64,000 nt of DNA, taken from NCBI GenBank assembly GCA_963827135.1, contig CAWGZX010000006.1, positions 248,001 to 312,000 on the forward strand. Reading direction: 5' to 3'. A program made the translations under genes and the position numbers. Shown here in pieces: positions 50,661 to 58,889 of the stretch (position 1 is its first letter; the number at the start of each line of letters is the position of its first letter). The notes beneath the pieces were generated by a model. The model did not search any database. It saw only the letters and a list, made by a program, of their open reading frames with translations, and had not been told where the DNA came from. The DNA is from JAJRAN01 sp963827135. GTDB lineage: Archaea > Thermoplasmatota > Thermoplasmata > Methanomassiliicoccales > UBA472.

Positions 50661-51360
50661 GGAGCTTTCGTCGGTGGAGTTCGCCAAGTTCGTTAGGAAG
50701 AACCCGGTGGTCTTCTTGCCCCTGGGGGCGACGGAGGCGCACGGGACGCATCTGCCCTTGGGCACCGACTCCTTCCAGCCGGAGGCGCTGTGCGAGGCCC
50801 TCGCCGACCGCCTGGACGGCTTGGTCATGCCGCCGTTGCGCTACGGTCACCACTCGTCCACGAGGAACATGCCCGGGACGATGGGGCTGAGGTACGACAC
50901 CCTGCGTGCTCTGGTCGCGGACATATTGGAGTCGATGGAGAGGAGCGGCGTGAGGCGCGCGGTCCTCATCAGCGGCCACGCCGGCTCGCTGCACATGGCC
51001 GCCGTCCGGGACGCGGCCGAGGACTTCGTCCGGCGCTCGAGCATGAGGCTCATGGTGCTGACAGACTACGACATCGCCTACAAGTTCCCCCTCCCAGAGG
51101 ACAAGGAGTGGCCGGACGGCCATGGCGGTCTGATCGAGACGTCGCGGATAATGGCGTTGAGGCCGGACCTGGTGAAGGGGGAGAGGCCGCGGGGCAAATT
51201 CATCGACAAGGAGTACATGATCGTCGCCGACCCCGAGACCTGCATGCCGGAGATGATGGCCGGGGACTCGAGCAAGGCCACGGCCAAGCTTGGCGAGGAG
51301 ATCAACGAGTTCATCATCGATCGGCTGGTCAAGCTGATAGAGAAGAACCTGATGGGGTGA
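50650..51360 (+). CDS. Creatininase-family amidohydrolase (FAPy deformylase ArfB-like)
   Basis: 236 residues. The metal-site signature VVFLPLGATEAHGTHLPLGTDS, then RYGHHSST and LISGHAGSLHMAAV, and EWPDGHGGLIETSRIMAL belong to the creatininase family. In archaea members of this length include ArfB, the Fe-dependent deformylase of riboflavin/F420 synthesis, which is the likeliest role here, although creatininase proper cannot be excluded from sequence. It overlaps the zinc-ribbon gene by 11 bases and is followed after 4 bases by rpiA. Confidence 0.82.
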   Translation: MRVEELSSVEFAKFVRKNPVVFLPLGATEAHGTHLPLGTDSFQPEALCEALADRLDGLVMPPLRYGHHSSTRNMPGTMGLRYDTLRALVADILESMERSGVRRAVLISGHAGSLHMAAVRDAAEDFVRRSSMRLMVLTDYDIAYKFPLPEDKEWPDGHGGLIETSRIMALRPDLVKGERPRGKFIDKEYMIVADPETCMPEMMAGDSSKATAKLGEEINEFIIDRLVKLIEKNLMG

Positions 51361-51364
51361 TGCC

Positions 51365-52033
51365 ATGGACAGGAAGAAGGCAGCGGCTGAGGCAGCGATC
51401 GAGCTTGTGAAGGACGGCATGGTCGTGGGCCTGGGGACGGGCTCGACCGCCAACTACGCCATCGAAGGCCTGGGCAGGAGGGTGGCGAGCGGGCTGCGCA
51501 TCAGGGGCGTGGCGACGTCCAAGGCCAGCGAGGAGCTCGCCAGGAAGGTCGGCATTGCCATCATCACCTTGGACCAGGTGAGCGAGGTCGACCTGACCAT
51601 CGACGGGGCGGACGAGGTGGACCCCCGGTTCAATCTCATAAAGGGGATGGGGGGTGCCTTGCTGAGGGAGAAGATCGTCGCCTTCGCCTCCAAGCAGGAG
51701 GTCATCATTATCGACGATTCGAAGCTGGTCGAGGTCCTGGGGACGAAGACTCCACTACCGGTCGAAGTGGTGCCATTCGGCCATCTCCGGACCAAGGACG
51801 CCCTGGAGTCGCTTGGATGCAAAGCGTCTTTGAAGGGGGGGAGCTCGCCCTTCGTCACCGACAACGCCAATCTGATCTATGAATGCAGGTTCGCCAAGAT
51901 GGAGGATCCCGAGATCCTCGAGGCCGAGATCGATATGATACCTGGTGTGGTGGAGAGCGGTCTGTTCATCGACCTGGCCACCAAGGTGGTCGTGGCCTCT
52001 GCAAAAGGGGTGGAGATAAGGAGCAAGAAGTGA
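51365..52033 (+). CDS. rpiA: Ribose-5-phosphate isomerase A
   Basis: Interconverts ribulose-5-phosphate and ribose-5-phosphate, supplying ribose for nucleotides and, via ribulose-5-phosphate, riboflavin. 222 residues, the usual length. GLGTGSTANYAI, IDGADEVDPRFNLIKGMGGALLREKI (catalytic region), and VTDNANLIYECRF are present. Last gene of the zinc-ribbon/creatininase/rpiA operon; the convergent regulator gene ends 6 bases beyond. Confidence 0.95.
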   Translation: MDRKKAAAEAAIELVKDGMVVGLGTGSTANYAIEGLGRRVASGLRIRGVATSKASEELARKVGIAIITLDQVSEVDLTIDGADEVDPRFNLIKGMGGALLREKIVAFASKQEVIIIDDSKLVEVLGTKTPLPVEVVPFGHLRTKDALESLGCKASLKGGSSPFVTDNANLIYECRFAKMEDPEILEAEIDMIPGVVESGLFIDLATKVVVASAKGVEIRSKK

Positions 52034-52039
52034 CCCGGC

Positions 52040-52426
52040 TCAGACCTGAGCGGTCTGGACCGCGGTCTTCAGGGCTTCGATGTTGGCCTCGATGCGCTCT
52101 ATCCTCTTCCTCTCTTCCTTCTCAAGCGCCTCGACCATCTTGTCGAAGGGGATCGATAGCTTGTAAGCATGGACCGGGCGGCCCTTGCCTTCCTTCTTGA
52201 TGTCGCGCTTGGTGACCCATTTCCTACGTCTCAGCTCCTGCATGGCGATGGAGACCTCAGGTTGCCTCAGGGCAGTCGATATCTCGATCTCGACGGAGGT
52301 GGTCTCCTCCTTCTTGCGCAGGAACGCTAGCGTCTTCGCCACGTTCTTGGGCATCCCGGTGTTCATCAACATCTCCACCAGGGTTTCGTCCTTCTTGCTA
52401 AAGCCTCTCTCCCCCATAAATTTCAC
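52040..52426 (-). CDS. Winged-helix transcriptional regulator
   Basis: 128 residues. AKTLAFLRKKEETTSVEIEISTALRQPEVSIAMQELRRRKWVTKRD is a winged helix with the recognition helix around QPEVSIAMQEL. The C-terminal half is a basic coiled coil (EALEKEERKRIERIEANIEALK) that likely dimerises. Such proteins are frequent in Thermoplasmata-type archaea. Its target is unknown. The TATA-like ttatttaa lies in the AT-rich region upstream (52430-52470). Confidence 0.82.
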   Translation of the reverse strand: MKFMGERGFSKKDETLVEMLMNTGMPKNVAKTLAFLRKKEETTSVEIEISTALRQPEVSIAMQELRRRKWVTKRDIKKEGKGRPVHAYKLSIPFDKMVEALEKEERKRIERIEANIEALKTAVQTAQV

Positions 52427-52914
52427 CTTGACAAATATTATTATTAGGATATATACCCTTTTCTATTTAAGATAAGATTCAATGCCTGGCTACCATCTGG
52501 TTCTGTCTGCTAAACAATTCTATCTCGAGGACAGAATGAGTCATTTTCCTCATGCGAAACTTCGAAAAATAGCCACTGCTATAAAAAAGATACGATATTT
52601 ATCGTGAGACGATTTTTCGCCTTTATTATACTGGCCAAGGCAATGATTATTAACATTGTTAATGATGTGCCGTCGTACTATATCTATAATCAACATATCC
52701 TGAGAAGCCTCGATCGAATAGGGCATAGATTTGGAGGAATATCCGGAGTTGCGCATAGGGATATCAAGCGGTATCGAATCACCTGGAATTTATCCGGCGC
52801 TCGTCTTAGCCTATTGCCAGAACACACCTTTATGGCGGGTGGGAATTCTGGGAAGGGCGCTTGGCTTAAATATGAAATGAGTATTAGGGCATCCTGCTTC
52901 CGAGGTGAACCTAT
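52427..52914. other. AT-rich gap upstream of the ribosomal gene cluster
   Basis: Nearly 490 bases without a recognisable gene. A frame of 104 codons (52604-52918, plus strand) has no family resemblance and overlaps the eL42 start. Near 52866 cttaaatat is a plausible TATA box and gaggtgaa (52902-52909) a ribosome binding site for eL42. Confidence 0.5.
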
Positions 52915-53193
52915 ATGAAGATGCCCAGGAACATCGAAACTTACTGTCCCTATTGCAAGAAGCACAACGAGCACGAAGTGGAGAGGGTCAAGAAGAAGAA
53001 GGCCAGCGAGCTGAAGTGGGGGCAAAGACGATTCAGGCGCGCCACGTCTGGTTACGGCGGTTTCCCCAGGCCGAAGCCCGAGGGCCGCGAGAAGCCGACC
53101 AAGCGCGTCGCTCTCAGATACCGCTGCAAGAAGTGCAAGAAGGCGCACCAGACGACCTGCTTCCGCGCCAAGAAGTTCGAGCTGGCGGAGTGA
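52915..53193 (+). CDS. rpl44e: Large ribosomal subunit protein eL42 (L44e)
   Basis: 92 residues. ETYCPYCKKHNEHEVERVKKKKASELKWGQRRFRR is diagnostic; the zinc site uses CPYC and CKKC. The KxGxGGFPRPKPEG-like stretch SGYGGFPRPKPEG is near the E-site contact in the ribosome. gaggtgaa lies 6 bases before the ATG. First gene of the eL42-eS27-aIF2alpha-Nop10-PAC2 cluster. Confidence 0.97.
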   Translation: MKMPRNIETYCPYCKKHNEHEVERVKKKKASELKWGQRRFRRATSGYGGFPRPKPEGREKPTKRVALRYRCKKCKKAHQTTCFRAKKFELAE

Positions 53194-53198
53194 TTAAC

Positions 53199-53372
53199 AT
53201 GGTCCACACCAGCAACTTCGTGAAGGTCAAATGTCCGGATTGCCAGAACGAGCAGGTCGCATTCAAGAGGCCGGCCACCCCGGTCACGTGCCACGTCTGC
53301 GGCTCCACCCTGATCAAGCCCAAGGGGGGCAACGGGACGGTCAAGGGGCAGCTGCTTGAGGTGGTAGACTAA
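53199..53372 (+). CDS. rps27e: Small ribosomal subunit protein eS27
   Basis: 57 residues from ATG 53199. A zinc finger is formed by CPDCQN and CHVCG; FVKVKCPDCQNEQVAFKRP and GSTLIKPKGG are typical. It follows eL42 by 5 bases and its stop abuts the next start codon (TAAATG), so all are one transcript. Confidence 0.96.
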   Translation: MVHTSNFVKVKCPDCQNEQVAFKRPATPVTCHVCGSTLIKPKGGNGTVKGQLLEVVD

Positions 53373-54155
53373 ATGCCTCGGGTCTCCGAGTTCCCGGAAG
53401 AGGGCGAGCTGGTCGTCTGCACAGTCCAGAACGTCAAGAACTTCGGAGCCTTCGTCACTCTTGACGAGTACGGAAACAAGGAGGGCTTCGTCCACGTGAG
53501 GGACGTGGCCACGGGATGGGTCAAGTACATACGCGACTACATCCGCGAGGGGCAGAAGGTCGTGTGCAAGGTCCTGGGGGTCGACACCTCGAAGGGCCAT
53601 ATCGATCTTTCGCTGAAATCCGTCAACGAGCACCAGCGCCGAGAGAAGATCCAGCAGTGGAAGAACGAGACCAAGGCGCAGAAGCTGCTGGAGATAGTGG
53701 CCGAGCGGCTCGGCACCACGGTCGAGCAATGCTACGACCTCTTCGCTGACGACATGGTGGACAAGTTCGGCACGCTCTACTCGGCCTACGAGCATTGCGC
53801 GGCCAACGAGAACGCTTTGGAGGAGAACGACCTATCTGGCGACTGGACCAAGGTCTTCTACGAGGTCGCGAGGGAGAACGTCACGCCTCCGTTCGTGCAG
53901 ATATCCGGGATCATGGAGCTCAAGTGCCCGGCGCCCGATGGCGTGGACCGCATCAAGCGGGCCATCATGAAAGGCACCGCGCAATCCGAGAGCAAGGTAA
54001 AGGTCCAATATGTCGGCGCTCCCCGGTATCGCGTGGTCATCTCCGCGCCTGACTACAAAGTGGCGGAGGAGGAGCTTCGCCTGGTCACCGAGGCCATGAT
54101 CGAGGAGATCAAGGAGTGCGGCGGCGAGGGCGCTTTCCATCGGGACGCCAAGTGA
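53373..54155 (+). CDS. Translation initiation factor aIF2, alpha subunit
   Basis: 260 residues. An N-terminal S1 RNA-binding domain (VCTVQNVKNFGAFVTLDEY to HIDLSLKSVNEHQRREK, about 10-90), a helical domain, and a C-terminal alpha/beta domain with RVVISAPDYKVAEEEL. It binds the gamma subunit and Met-tRNAi in the aIF2 heterotrimer. The regulated Ser51 region of eukaryotes has EGFVHVRDVATGWVKYIRDYI here. Starts directly after eS27. Confidence 0.96.
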   Translation: MPRVSEFPEEGELVVCTVQNVKNFGAFVTLDEYGNKEGFVHVRDVATGWVKYIRDYIREGQKVVCKVLGVDTSKGHIDLSLKSVNEHQRREKIQQWKNETKAQKLLEIVAERLGTTVEQCYDLFADDMVDKFGTLYSAYEHCAANENALEENDLSGDWTKVFYEVARENVTPPFVQISGIMELKCPAPDGVDRIKRAIMKGTAQSESKVKVQYVGAPRYRVVISAPDYKVAEEELRLVTEAMIEEIKECGGEGAFHRDAK

Positions 54156-54211
54156 TTTTTGGGGCAAATTATTCTACCTAGCTCAGCATCTTCCCCAAGG
54201 AAAGGTTAAAG

Positions 54212-54385
54212 ATGAAGACCTCGTTAAGAAAGTGCCCGGCGTGCCTGGAATATACTCTTGAGCCAGCCTGCAAGATGTGCGGCGCGCCGACGATCGTTCC
54301 CGTCCCCCCTCGATATTCGCCCGAGGACAGGTACGGGGAGTACCGGCGCAGGCTCAAGAAGGAGAGAGGTGAGAGCAATGGATAA
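54212..54385 (+). CDS. nop10: H/ACA ribonucleoprotein subunit Nop10
   Basis: 57 residues. It begins MKTSLRKCPACLEYTLEPAC, then CGAPTIVPVPPRYSPEDRYGEYRRRLKKER, with the CPAC/CKMC zinc site and the conserved basic P-P-R-[YF]-S-P-x-D motif that contacts Cbf5. It works in RNA-guided pseudouridylation. A ttaaag lies just before the ATG and the gene overlaps the PAC2 gene start by 8 bases. Confidence 0.95.
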   Translation: MKTSLRKCPACLEYTLEPACKMCGAPTIVPVPPRYSPEDRYGEYRRRLKKERGESNG

Positions 54386-55136
54386 CATCAAGGTCGTCTA
54401 CTACGAGAAGGTCGAGCTCGAGTCGCCAGTCATGATCGAGGGGTTGCCCGGCGTTGGCAACGTAGGAAAGCTGGCCGCCGAGCACATGGTGGAGCAGGTC
54501 AAGGCGGTGAAGTTCGCCGAGATCTATTCCAAGTTCTTCCCGCCCCAGGTCCTCTTGGACGATGAGGGCGTCATCCGCCTGGTATCCAATTCGCTGTACT
54601 ATTCCAAGGGCGAGGGCAAGCGCCCGGACATCATATTCCTGACTGGCGACTACCAGGGCTTGACCCCGGAAGGCCAGTACGAGCTCTCGGACTTCGTCCT
54701 GGAGCTGGCCAAGGAATGGAAGGTCAAGATGATCTTCACCCTCGGCGGCTACGGCATCGGCAAGATGATCGAGAAGCCGCGGGTCCTCGGCGCGGCCACG
54801 GACATGGAGCTGGTGGAGGAGATGAAGGGCAAGGGTGTCATCTTCTCCAAGGGCGAGCCGGGGAGCGGCATCGTGGGAGCCAGCGGCCTCCTGCTCGGGC
54901 TGGGCAAGATCGACGGCATGAAGGCCGTCTGCCTGATGGGCGAGACCTCCGGCTACTTCGTCGACCCCAAGGGGGCCGAGGCGGTGCTCAGGGTCTTGGC
55001 ATCCATATTGTCCGTGGAGATCGACTTTAAGGAGCTGGAGAGCAAGGCGGAGCAGATCGACCTAATCACCTCCAAGCTCAAGGAGATCGAGACCCCGCAG
55101 GAGCCGAAGCGCGAGGACCTTGGCTATATCGGATAA
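54378..55136 (+). CDS. PAC2-family proteasome assembly chaperone
   Basis: 252 residues. SPVMIEGLPGVGNVGKLAAEHMV and FFPPQVLLDDEGVIRLVSNSLYY, then MIFTLGGYGIGKMIEKPRV and GASGLLLGL, match the PAC2 (PF09754) family. Archaeal members (PbaB-like) bind proteasome core particles or their assembly intermediates. It follows Nop10 with an 8-base overlap, and the cluster order is conserved in archaea. Gene at 55164 is 27 bases downstream on the same strand. Confidence 0.92.
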   Translation: MDNIKVVYYEKVELESPVMIEGLPGVGNVGKLAAEHMVEQVKAVKFAEIYSKFFPPQVLLDDEGVIRLVSNSLYYSKGEGKRPDIIFLTGDYQGLTPEGQYELSDFVLELAKEWKVKMIFTLGGYGIGKMIEKPRVLGAATDMELVEEMKGKGVIFSKGEPGSGIVGASGLLLGLGKIDGMKAVCLMGETSGYFVDPKGAEAVLRVLASILSVEIDFKELESKAEQIDLITSKLKEIETPQEPKREDLGYIG

Positions 55137-55163
55137 GCGCGGCGGACTGGGAGGTGCGTTGAG

Positions 55164-55589
55164 ATGCCCTTCGAAGTCGTGAGCTCGCTGACGCCTGATC
55201 AGGTCGATGACCTGATGGACCTGTACCAGCACACATATTGGGCCCAGACCAGGCGCAAGGCGGATGTGGAAAGGATGCTGGCCGAGGCCAAGTACCTCTT
55301 CGGGGTGGTCGAGAATGCCACGGGGCGCCTCCGCGCCTTCGCCCGGGTCATCTCCGACAACGTCTATCGCTCGGTGGTCCTGGACGTGGTCGTGAGCCCC
55401 GACTTCAGGGGCAAAGGGCTCACTAGGATGATCTTCGACTCCATCTTCGAGCATCCCGTTCTGGGGAAGGTGGAATGCACCATGCTCTACTGCAAGGACG
55501 ATGTCCTCAGGCTCTACGAGCGGTTCGGATTCGAGGTCTACGAGAACATGTATCTCATGAAACGGGGCTCTTCCTGCCAGACTGACTGA
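55164..55589 (+). CDS. GNAT-family N-acetyltransferase
   Basis: 141 residues. The acetyl-CoA loop SPDFRGKGLTRMIFDS (R-x-x-G-x-G/A variant RGKGL) and the C-terminal LYERFGFEVYENMYLMKR are diagnostic; FARVISDNVYRSVVLDVVV precedes as beta strands 3-4. The amine acceptor is unknown. It is likely cotranscribed with the PAC2 gene; the substrate might be a protein N-terminus or a small metabolite. Confidence 0.87.
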   Translation: MPFEVVSSLTPDQVDDLMDLYQHTYWAQTRRKADVERMLAEAKYLFGVVENATGRLRAFARVISDNVYRSVVLDVVVSPDFRGKGLTRMIFDSIFEHPVLGKVECTMLYCKDDVLRLYERFGFEVYENMYLMKRGSSCQTD

Positions 55590-55690
55590 TCAGAGGCCGT
55601 GCGCCCGCCGTACGAGATAAGAAAAAAAAGGGGGGAGGTAATCGTGATCCTTGAACTGAGGAAAGTGCATCCCATCCCATTCTCTCAGGC

Positions 55691-55930
55691 TTACTTCTTA
55701 AGGTATTTCTCTTCGAAGGTCTCCATCGCCGCCAAGGTCTTCTCTGCGTCCTCCATCTTCTTGACCTTGTCCATCACCAGCTCCACCCTTTGATAGGTGA
55801 AGTCGCGAATGGCGGCACGGATCGCTTCGGACCTAGAGGGGAAGTCATCCACCTTTACCAGGAAATCGAGGGCTCTTATGTACCTCGCTGGCAGGCGCAA
55901 AGTGACCTTCTCCAGATCATTGTCTTCCAT
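55691..55930 (-). CDS. Ribbon-helix-helix DNA-binding protein (CopG/NikR-like)
   Basis: 79 residues. LEKVTLRLPARYIRALDFLV is the ribbon and first helix and PSRSEAIRAAIRDFTYQRV the second helix of a CopG-type repressor, which acts as dimer of dimers. The C-terminal helix (ELVMDKVKKMEDAEKTLAAME) may aid oligomerisation. A TATA-like ctttatata on the minus strand at about 55997-56004 lies some 70 bases upstream. Target genes are unknown. Confidence 0.85.
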   Translation of the reverse strand: MEDNDLEKVTLRLPARYIRALDFLVKVDDFPSRSEAIRAAIRDFTYQRVELVMDKVKKMEDAEKTLAAMETFEEKYLKK

Positions 55931-56137
55931 CTCCGCACCCTGGAGACATTAGAGGTCGTTTAGACCCCTTTTGTCGGACATTTGGTAACACTCGTAGAAT
56001 ATATAAAGATTGTCTTCGCCGAATCAATCGATGTAATGCTGCCCTGCCGACGAGCCAAATGGTGCTTGGAAGGACGGTGTAGATGGCATGCGAGCTCGGA
56101 CAAAATTTCAAATATGGTATCCGTAATAGGGTTCGTA

Positions 56138-56243
56138 CCCGACTTAGCTCAGTCTGGTTAGAGCGGCTGACTGTAGTAGGTTTCCGGCACGCCGGTCACC
56201 AGCCGTTATCAGCAGGCGCCCGGTTCAAATCCGGGAGTCGGGA
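56138..56243 (+). tRNA. tRNA-Tyr (anticodon GTA) with intron
   Basis: Acceptor cccgact pairs with agtcggg; the anticodon stem gctga pairs with tcagc, with loop ctgtag...a carrying GTA at 34-36; the T arm is cccggttcaaatccggg. An intron of 31 bases (56177-56207) lies between positions 37 and 38, the standard site for archaeal splicing endonuclease. CCA is not encoded. aaatatggta (56111-56120) about 25 bases upstream may be the promoter. Confidence 0.93.
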
Positions 56244-56306
56244 CTTCTCTATCTTCGCCCCTGTGGCCTAAGCGCCAGCTGCTAAGATTTGATATGCCAA
56301 CGAGGC

Positions 56307-56331
56307 GCCGCTTCTGCTTCTAGGAAGCGGC
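56307..56331. other. Short inverted repeat downstream of tRNA-Tyr
   Basis: gccgcttc (56307-56314) pairs perfectly with gaagcggc (56324-56331) around a 9-base loop. No T-run follows, so it is not a typical terminator. Confidence 0.35.
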
Positions 56332-56475
56332 TTGGAACGCGGAGCATGACCTGTTGATCCCAGCGATGTGGCCTGATTATCAGCGCCGAGCATCAACGAC
56401 GAAGCCTTTTATACGGCGAAAGCTAAACAGGAGTTCCAGGTGCCACATCGATACTGCACCGCTCGAGGCTCCATC

Positions 56476-57492
56476 ATGTCCAGGGGTACGATCAAGGTCC
56501 TGCTCATCGTCGCTAACCGTGAGAGGAGGGACCGTGTCCTGGACATCCTGACGCGCTCCCCGAAGATCCGTTTTGAGATAGCTTACGTCCCTAAGCTGGA
56601 AGAGGGGATCACCAAAGCCTCCCAGAGCTTGTACGACTGCGCCCTCATGGACCTGGACCTGCCGGATTGCGCTGGCCTAGACGCCCTCGGCCGCTTCAAG
56701 GAGAAGGTGCCGCGGATACCGATAACCATTCTGACCGACGGTAGCGACCTGGCCCGCATGGATAAGTCGATCCAAATGGGCGCGCAGAACCATGCCATCA
56801 TGTGGCACTTCGATGAGATCTCCCTGCCTGGGATCATCGAGTTCGCCATCGACAAGAGGAACATGGAGGAGATGAACAAGACCCTCAAGGTGGTCAACAG
56901 CATCCTCCGCCATGACATCCTAAACAATCTGACGGTGATAGGCGGGTCCCTCGAGATCTACAAGATGAAGAAGGATGAGAAGTTCCTGTCATCGGCCACT
57001 AACGCCGTGGATCGCTCCGTAGACATCATCAAGAAGATGAAGGAAGTGGAGGTCGTCATCTCGCCAAAGGAGATGAAGATGATGAACCTCCGCGCCACTG
57101 TAGACGACGTCGTCAGGAAGTTCATCGGCCTTAAGATGCGCTTCGAGGTCAGGGGCGAAGGCTACGTTCTGGCGGACGACGCCCTCGGCTCGGTCTTCGA
57201 GAACATCATCAACAACTCCATCAACCACTCGGGCAGCGACTTCATGACCATCAGCATCGCCCCTCAGAACGACGGGTTCTGCGAGGTGCGCATAGCCGAC
57301 CAGGGAGTCGGCATCCCCAATGATGTGAAGCCCAAGATCTGGCAGGAAGGCTACAAGTACGGGAAGAGCGGCCAGTCAGGACTAGGGCTGTTCATCGTGA
57401 AGAAGGTCGTGGAGCGCTATGGTGGGACCATCAACGTGGAGGACAACCATCCCAAGGGGACGGCGTTCCTCATGCGCTTGAGGATGAGCTGA
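56476..57492 (+). CDS. Histidine kinase with N-terminal receiver-like domain
   Basis: 338 residues, soluble. Receiver-like part (about 1-120): IKVLLIVANRERRDRVLDIL, with ALMDLDLPDCAGLDAL carrying the phospho-acceptor-type aspartate near 59. The phospho-acceptor histidine is in NSILRHDILNNLTVIGG (about 145). The ATPase domain has ENIINNSINHSG, DQGVGIP and SGLGLFIVKKVVERYGG. It is a one-piece two-component sensor that senses in the cytoplasm. A TATA-like ttttata (56407-56413) puts transcription start near GTG 56440, in frame 12 codons upstream; homology starts at ATG 56476. Confidence 0.87.
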   Translation: MSRGTIKVLLIVANRERRDRVLDILTRSPKIRFEIAYVPKLEEGITKASQSLYDCALMDLDLPDCAGLDALGRFKEKVPRIPITILTDGSDLARMDKSIQMGAQNHAIMWHFDEISLPGIIEFAIDKRNMEEMNKTLKVVNSILRHDILNNLTVIGGSLEIYKMKKDEKFLSSATNAVDRSVDIIKKMKEVEVVISPKEMKMMNLRATVDDVVRKFIGLKMRFEVRGEGYVLADDALGSVFENIINNSINHSGSDFMTISIAPQNDGFCEVRIADQGVGIPNDVKPKIWQEGYKYGKSGQSGLGLFIVKKVVERYGGTINVEDNHPKGTAFLMRLRMS

Positions 57493-57495
57493 GGG

Positions 57496-58785
57496 TCAGC
57501 CGCCAAGCAGCTCGCGACCGACGTCCTCGGCAATCTCTAGGACCTTTCTCGCGTCCAATGTCAGCATCTTCCTGTCACGCATCAGTACCTTGCCATCGCA
57601 GATGGTCGTCCTGACGTCCCCAGCGCCGCCTGCGTACACGATGTTGGCCACGATGTTGCTTGGCAGCATGGGCCGCAGGTTCGGCGATGACCCGTCCAGG
57701 ATGATGATGTCCGCCATCTTCCCGGGCTCTATGGAACCCAGTACGCCGCCCAGCCCGATGGCCTTGGCCCCGCCGCAGGTGGCGAAGTCCAGGGCCTGCT
57801 GCGCCCGCACCACGGTCGGGTCCCAGCGGCTCGACTTCTGCAGCAGGGCCAGGGTCTTCATCTCCCCGAACATGTCCAGGCTGTTGTTGGTGGTGGAGCC
57901 GTCGGTCCCCAAGGACACGTTCACTCCCTCGGCCAGCATCTCGGGGATGGGGGCGACGCCGCCCGTCGCCAGCTTCATGTTGGAAACGGGGCATGAGGCG
58001 ATCGAAGCCTTGGCACGCGCCAGCGCTCGCACCTCGTTGATGGTGAGCCAGGCCGCATGGGCCGCCAGGCATTGTGGGCCGAGGAAGCCTATCTCCGAGA
58101 GCCAATCCGCGGGCCTTCGTCCCGTCTTGCCCTTGTGGTCGTAGACCTCCTTCCTCGTCTCGGAAAGATGGAAGTGCAGCAGCAGGTCGTTCTCCATGGC
58201 GAACTCCCTGGCCCCCATGAAGGTCTCCTCGCTGCAGACGTAAACGCCCTGAAGGCCGATCCCAGGTATGACCATCCTCCGACCCTTGTGCGAGGCGTGG
58301 AAGCGCTTGCAGTTGTCCAAGGGGACGCCCTTCTGGGTTGTGAACTGCTGGTCGAGCACCGCCCAACATAGGACGCCCCTGAGCCCGGAGTCCTCGACGG
58401 CGCGAGCGATGACGTCCTCGGCGTAGTACATGTCCACGAAGGTGGTCGTGCCGGAGCGGATCATCTCCAGGCAGCCGAGCCTGGCTCCCGCATCGATGTC
58501 CCGGTCCTGGCGCTTGGCGTCCACGGCGAACACCTTGTCCAGGAAATCACCGAAGGGCAGATCGTCGGCGATCCCCTTCATCACCGCCATGGCGATGTGG
58601 GTGTGGGCGTTCACCAGGCCTGGCATGACAATGTCGCCCTGGGCGTCGATCACCTCATCCGCGGAACCCTTCACCTTGCCGACCTTGGCTATCCTCCCAT
58701 CCTCGATCAGCACGTCGGCTTCCACGACATCCCTCTTGGCGTTCTGCGTGACCACGTGCCCGCCCTTGACCAGAATGCTGCTCAT
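57496..58785 (-). CDS. dadD: Amidohydrolase: 5'-deoxyadenosine/5'-methylthioadenosine/SAH deaminase
   Basis: 429 residues. Metal ligands appear as NAHTHIAM (His61, His63), LHFHLSETRKEVYD, LAAHAAWLT and the later LGTDGSTTNNSLDMFGEMK. In methanogens the related enzyme (DadD) deaminates 5'-deoxyadenosine, recycling the by-product of radical-SAM enzymes; MTA and SAH deaminases share the same motifs, so substrate preference is inferred. Convergent with the histidine kinase (3-base gap) and divergent from the MBL gene. Confidence 0.87.
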   Translation of the reverse strand: MSSILVKGGHVVTQNAKRDVVEADVLIEDGRIAKVGKVKGSADEVIDAQGDIVMPGLVNAHTHIAMAVMKGIADDLPFGDFLDKVFAVDAKRQDRDIDAGARLGCLEMIRSGTTTFVDMYYAEDVIARAVEDSGLRGVLCWAVLDQQFTTQKGVPLDNCKRFHASHKGRRMVIPGIGLQGVYVCSEETFMGAREFAMENDLLLHFHLSETRKEVYDHKGKTGRRPADWLSEIGFLGPQCLAAHAAWLTINEVRALARAKASIASCPVSNMKLATGGVAPIPEMLAEGVNVSLGTDGSTTNNSLDMFGEMKTLALLQKSSRWDPTVVRAQQALDFATCGGAKAIGLGGVLGSIEPGKMADIIILDGSSPNLRPMLPSNIVANIVYAGGAGDVRTTICDGKVLMRDRKMLTLDARKVLEIAEDVGRELLGG

Positions 58786-58889
58786 CGATATCGCAGCTCC
58801 ATTCAGCTGAGCGATTATGAAGCTTTCTGGCTACTATTGCATTTGAGCCCTCATGGTTAATAGGACCTAGCTGTTTCGGAATATGACCA

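Noticed and set aside
52604..52918. Short plus-strand frame before eL42
   Set aside because: No homology pattern, lower GC3 than the genes around it, and it overlaps the eL42 ribosome binding site and start.
56244..56340. Second tRNA after tRNA-Tyr
   Set aside because: Only an isolated 8-bp inverted repeat is present; no cloverleaf or T-loop sequence can be formed.
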